From Jacaranda mimosifolia (taxonomy: Eukaryota > Streptophyta > Magnoliopsida > Lamiales > Bignoniaceae): a stretch of 64,000 nucleotides of DNA. The stretch is taken from positions 7,007,001 through 7,071,000 of the forward strand of contig CM032123.1 of the NCBI GenBank assembly GCA_018894105.1, in the 5' to 3' direction. The notes under the pieces were generated by a model. The model did not search any database. It was not told the DNA's origin and saw nothing but the letters and a program-made list of their open reading frames with translations. The translations under genes were made by a program, and so were the position numbers. Positions 61,366 through 64,000 of this stretch are shown here, piece after piece. Every line of letters starts with the position of its first letter. The stretch's first letter is position 1.

Positions 61366-62213
61366 CGGCCATTTGGCTTCCACGAGTCACATGTAAATAT
61401 ATATATATATATATCAATCCCCACTTAGTTGAAAATATCAAAATCACGCGTTCCCGTAATGGGGCAGAATAGCAGATATTAGGAGAAATTTCTCCATGTA
61501 GGAATAGATACAAGGTCAAAATTGACCCCCAATTACTAAATGGGACAGGAACGGAGATCATAATCCCTATTCTCGAGGTACACGCTACTCGTTAAAAATT
61601 AATTAATTAATCAATTTAACATTATACATTTTTAAAGTAATATCAAAATATATATATATGATTGTTAAAAATAATTTTTTTCTTCTAATAAATTACATAT
61701 ATTTTTATAGGAACCACATTAAATGAAAATTTCTTTGGAAGAATTGTGAAGTTCAATTGATATTTATATTTATGTATTTTATATCTTTAATTGTAATACA
61801 TAATTAAATTTTTTATGTTATATATGATAATTTTTTAATTTTCGAAATCATTTAAATTATCAAAAAAAATTACAAATTTTAGTGTTATTTATTTATTTAT
61901 TTATAATTTTTTTTATATTTTTTATCAAAATCTATGAATATTCATGTGTGTTCATCTCCCTACAAAGAGACGGAAACGAGTACCCAGTGCGGAGGCGGGA
62001 CGGGGGTGGGTGTGGGGGCTGGGGGCGAGGGGGAGAGGGAGAGGGAGGCAGTCCCCACCCCGGTCCGCCCGGTTGACAATCCTGACTAGTGACTCCCGTT
62101 TCTGTTTGTTTTGATCTTTGAATAACTTTAGAATATATGTTCGGTACTCGAAGATCATCTTATTATCTCTTATGGTTCTTATTAATAATAAAAACTAATA
62201 GAAAAACAAGAAG
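61366..62213. other. AT-rich intergenic DNA with a G-rich patch
   Basis: No gene. G runs at 62000-62050 could form a quadruplex on the plus strand. A TA run lies at 61399-61412. Confidence 0.5.
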
Positions 62214-62216
62214 TAA

Positions 62217-62477
62217 GGGATTGTTTGGTTTTTTTTTTCATTTATTTTTAAAATTTGAAAAATAAGTTAGTGAAAATGAGTTTGTATTTGGATAAATTAT
62301 TGAAAAAGTAATAATTATGTTGGATTTAGTAGGTTGTAGATAGAAATAGATAGTAATAATGAAATAGAGAGAGAAGATATATAGATTATTGGGGAATATA
62401 TTTTAAAAATAAAAATAAAAATTATGTGTTTCAATTTTCAAATAATAAAAAATGTAAAACTAAGACCAAACAGGCCT
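62217..62477. mobile_element. Tourist-like MITE, family A (261 bp)
   Basis: The ends GGGATTGTTTGGTTTT and, reverse-complemented, AGGCCTGTTTGGTCTT are inverted repeats with TAA on both sides (62214-62216 and 62478-62480). The core TAATAATGAAATAGAGAGAG is the reverse complement of the core at 46440-46470. Confidence 0.82.
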
Positions 62478-62480
62478 TAA

Positions 62481-63342
62481 TGGAATAAAGTGGGAGTCTC
62501 CTTTCTCTTTCTTTTTTCCTCTTCTTCTATTTAAGTAATTTAATTTGTTTTCTCAAAACAAAACCTCCATCAAATTTGTCTCTTCTCAACTTCCTAGACT
62601 GGGAGCTATGATGATACATGTTTTCTTTCACATTGAAGGAGTTGAAGATTTTAAAATAATTTATGAGTTATTTCCTCATTCACTATTTGAGGAATTTTTG
62701 AAGATAAATTTTTTTCACTAGATGTGTACTGCTAGAATAATATCTCAAAGTAATTGAGCATTCATGCTTCACAATGAATTTGATCATTATCAAGAATGAT
62801 GTCCCCCTAGGGCCTCGATCATTTAATTAATTACAATTTGAATGAGTCATTAATTGTAAGTGATTTAAAAATATTCTTCTTTATCAATATTGGTTGAGCA
62901 TGATATTCACAACCTTGTCCTTTTTTTTTGTTTTGGGGTGGGGGTGGGGTTGTAAAATTTTAATTTTATTTTATTTTTCTTCATTATCAAATCAAATTGA
63001 CTCCAATTTTTCATTTCTTTTGCTATTTATACATTGTCGCTTGAACACAAATACTCGACCAATTAAATTTTCTTACGACAATATGTTACTTTTAAAGTTT
63101 ATTTCACCGAATACTTTAACATTACGTCATTTTCATAGATGTTTAGTAGCAGTTCACTTATTATTAAAATCAAGTGATATTTTCTACTCATCATTGATCC
63201 ATTGCAAAACTGTAAACGCTATTAATATTTTATGAGGCCTTTTCAAGAAAGAACAACCGCAATCAAGTACCTTCTTATACGGGACTTTAAAAATTTATTT
63301 TAATGGTTTTAGTTGAACATTAACATAACTAACAAACACGTG
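62481..63342. other. Intergenic DNA
   Basis: A G run at 62934-62950 and T-rich tracts are present. The 113-codon frame at 62894-63235 is AT-driven and has no recognised domain. No gene is called. Confidence 0.5.
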
Positions 63343-63527
63343 GGCCCATTTGGATATGTTTTCAACTTTATTTTCATTTTCATTTTCATTTGAATTTGAA
63401 GAAAACATCAATTTCCATTTCTTTTCATTCAAAATATTTTTTTAATTTTGTTTTCAATTTTTTCTAAGTTCACCCTATCATTCTACTATCACATCGATCG
63501 AATGTAATTTGATCTGATATAAAGTAT
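63343..63527. repeat. Possible left half of a family A MITE
   Basis: GGGCCCATTTGGATATGTTTTCA resembles the family A terminus at 46266 and is followed by TTTTCATTTTCATTT repeats. The TRIM at 63528 interrupts it. The other half may lie at 63923 onward or beyond the window. Confidence 0.35.
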
Positions 63528-63917
63528 TGTTAAGGAGTTGATTTTGGGGCTAACTCAACCTTAAAAGTTAGTTTAAGTTGTGAGGATTGTCTAACACCAT
63601 ATATAGAGACCATAACTTATTTATTTCACTGATGTGAAACACTAACACACCCCGCGCAATTATTTATTTCACCGATATGAGACACTAACACACTCTGCGC
63701 ACACCCAAAAATAAAACTCTTGTGCATGGAATAACATAAAATGAGTGGCCTAACGACATTGGGTAACCCAATATCGGGAATAGGTGGCTCTGATACCATG
63801 TTAAGGAATGGACTTTGGACTTAACTCAACTCCAACAGTTAGTTCAATAGGTGAGGATTGCCCAATACTGTATAAGATACCACAATTTATTTATTTCACT
63901 GATATGGGATACCAACA
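63528..63917 (-). mobile_element. TRIM (terminal-repeat retrotransposon in miniature), complete
   Basis: Two direct repeats of 120 bp (63528-63647) and 119 bp (63799-63917) both start TGTTAAGGA on the plus strand and end in CA. AGTAT flanks the whole at 63523-63527 and 63918-63922, a perfect 5-bp target duplication. On the minus strand the primer site TGGTATCAGAGCCACC (63798-63783) follows the left LTR directly. A purine-rich patch precedes the other. The internal region is only 151 bp and has no coding. This is the definition of a TRIM. It also contains a partial third copy of an LTR segment at 63658-63700. Confidence 0.92.
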
Positions 63918-64000
63918 AGTATCTACTATTATTTTAAAATTAATAAAATATATATATATATTAAAAAATATATCTTTTTAAACATAAAAGATTATAAATC

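Noticed and set aside
62894..63235. 113-codon plus-strand frame
   Set aside because: It is AT-driven, spans a G run, has no domain and no splice context.

Overview
This window is nuclear DNA from a flowering plant, most likely a eudicot. The coding genes are split by GT-AG introns, the intergenic DNA is AT-rich, and transposons typical of plant genomes fill much of it: Tourist-like and hAT MITEs, Mutator-like elements, Copia, Ty3/Gypsy of the Tat type with two RNase H domains, an L1-like LINE and a TRIM. The Copia family and the overall style suggest an asterid, but that is a weak inference.

Five host genes can be supported. (1) The 5' three exons of the elongation factor SPT4 lie on the minus strand at 1037-1566, and the gene runs off the left edge. 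(2) A complete 15-exon TFIID subunit TAF4 gene lies on the minus strand at 4583-13720. Its splice phases close exactly to 2910 nt, or 969 residues. (3) A four-exon Mpv17/PMP22 family membrane protein lies on the plus strand at 18502-23579. It reads through only if one extra base in exon 2 is discounted. (4) A two-exon gene for an 89-residue basic protein of unknown function lies at 27524-28583. (5) A three-exon gene for a 119-residue secreted or membrane-anchored peptide precursor lies at 43947-45710. TAF4 and the Mpv17 gene are divergent neighbours, and as I recall Arabidopsis AT5G43130 and AT5G43140 are the same pair.

Layout: 1-2.3 kb SPT4; 2.4-4.0 kb MITEs; 4.6-13.7 kb TAF4 with a MITE in intron 2; 14.1-18.1 kb a Mutator-like element, then Tourist-like MITEs including one nested in another; 18.5-23.6 kb the Mpv17 gene with an antisense Copia gag relic in intron 1; 24.8-26.1 kb a LINE relic; 27.5-28.6 kb the 89-residue gene; 30.0-32.2 kb a Copia relic; 33.4-34.3 kb a hAT element with a perfect target duplication; 37.2-42.9 kb a terminal-inverted-repeat element filled with five kinds of tandem array; 43.9-45.7 kb the peptide gene; 46-53 kb MITEs and small tandem repeats; 53.9-59.4 kb a broken Tat-type Gypsy element; 60-64 kb more MITEs, ending in an intact TRIM.

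The most unusual object is the 37.2-42.9 kb element. Its ends are inverted copies of each other. Inside are exact-period arrays (44 bp x 7, 122 bp x 4, about 104 bp x 4, about 87 bp x 5) rich in GTAC. Its left end carries what looks like the first two exons of a decayed Mutator/FAR1-type protein, with the tandem arrays as the intron and a second transposon (hAT) inserted in exon 2.
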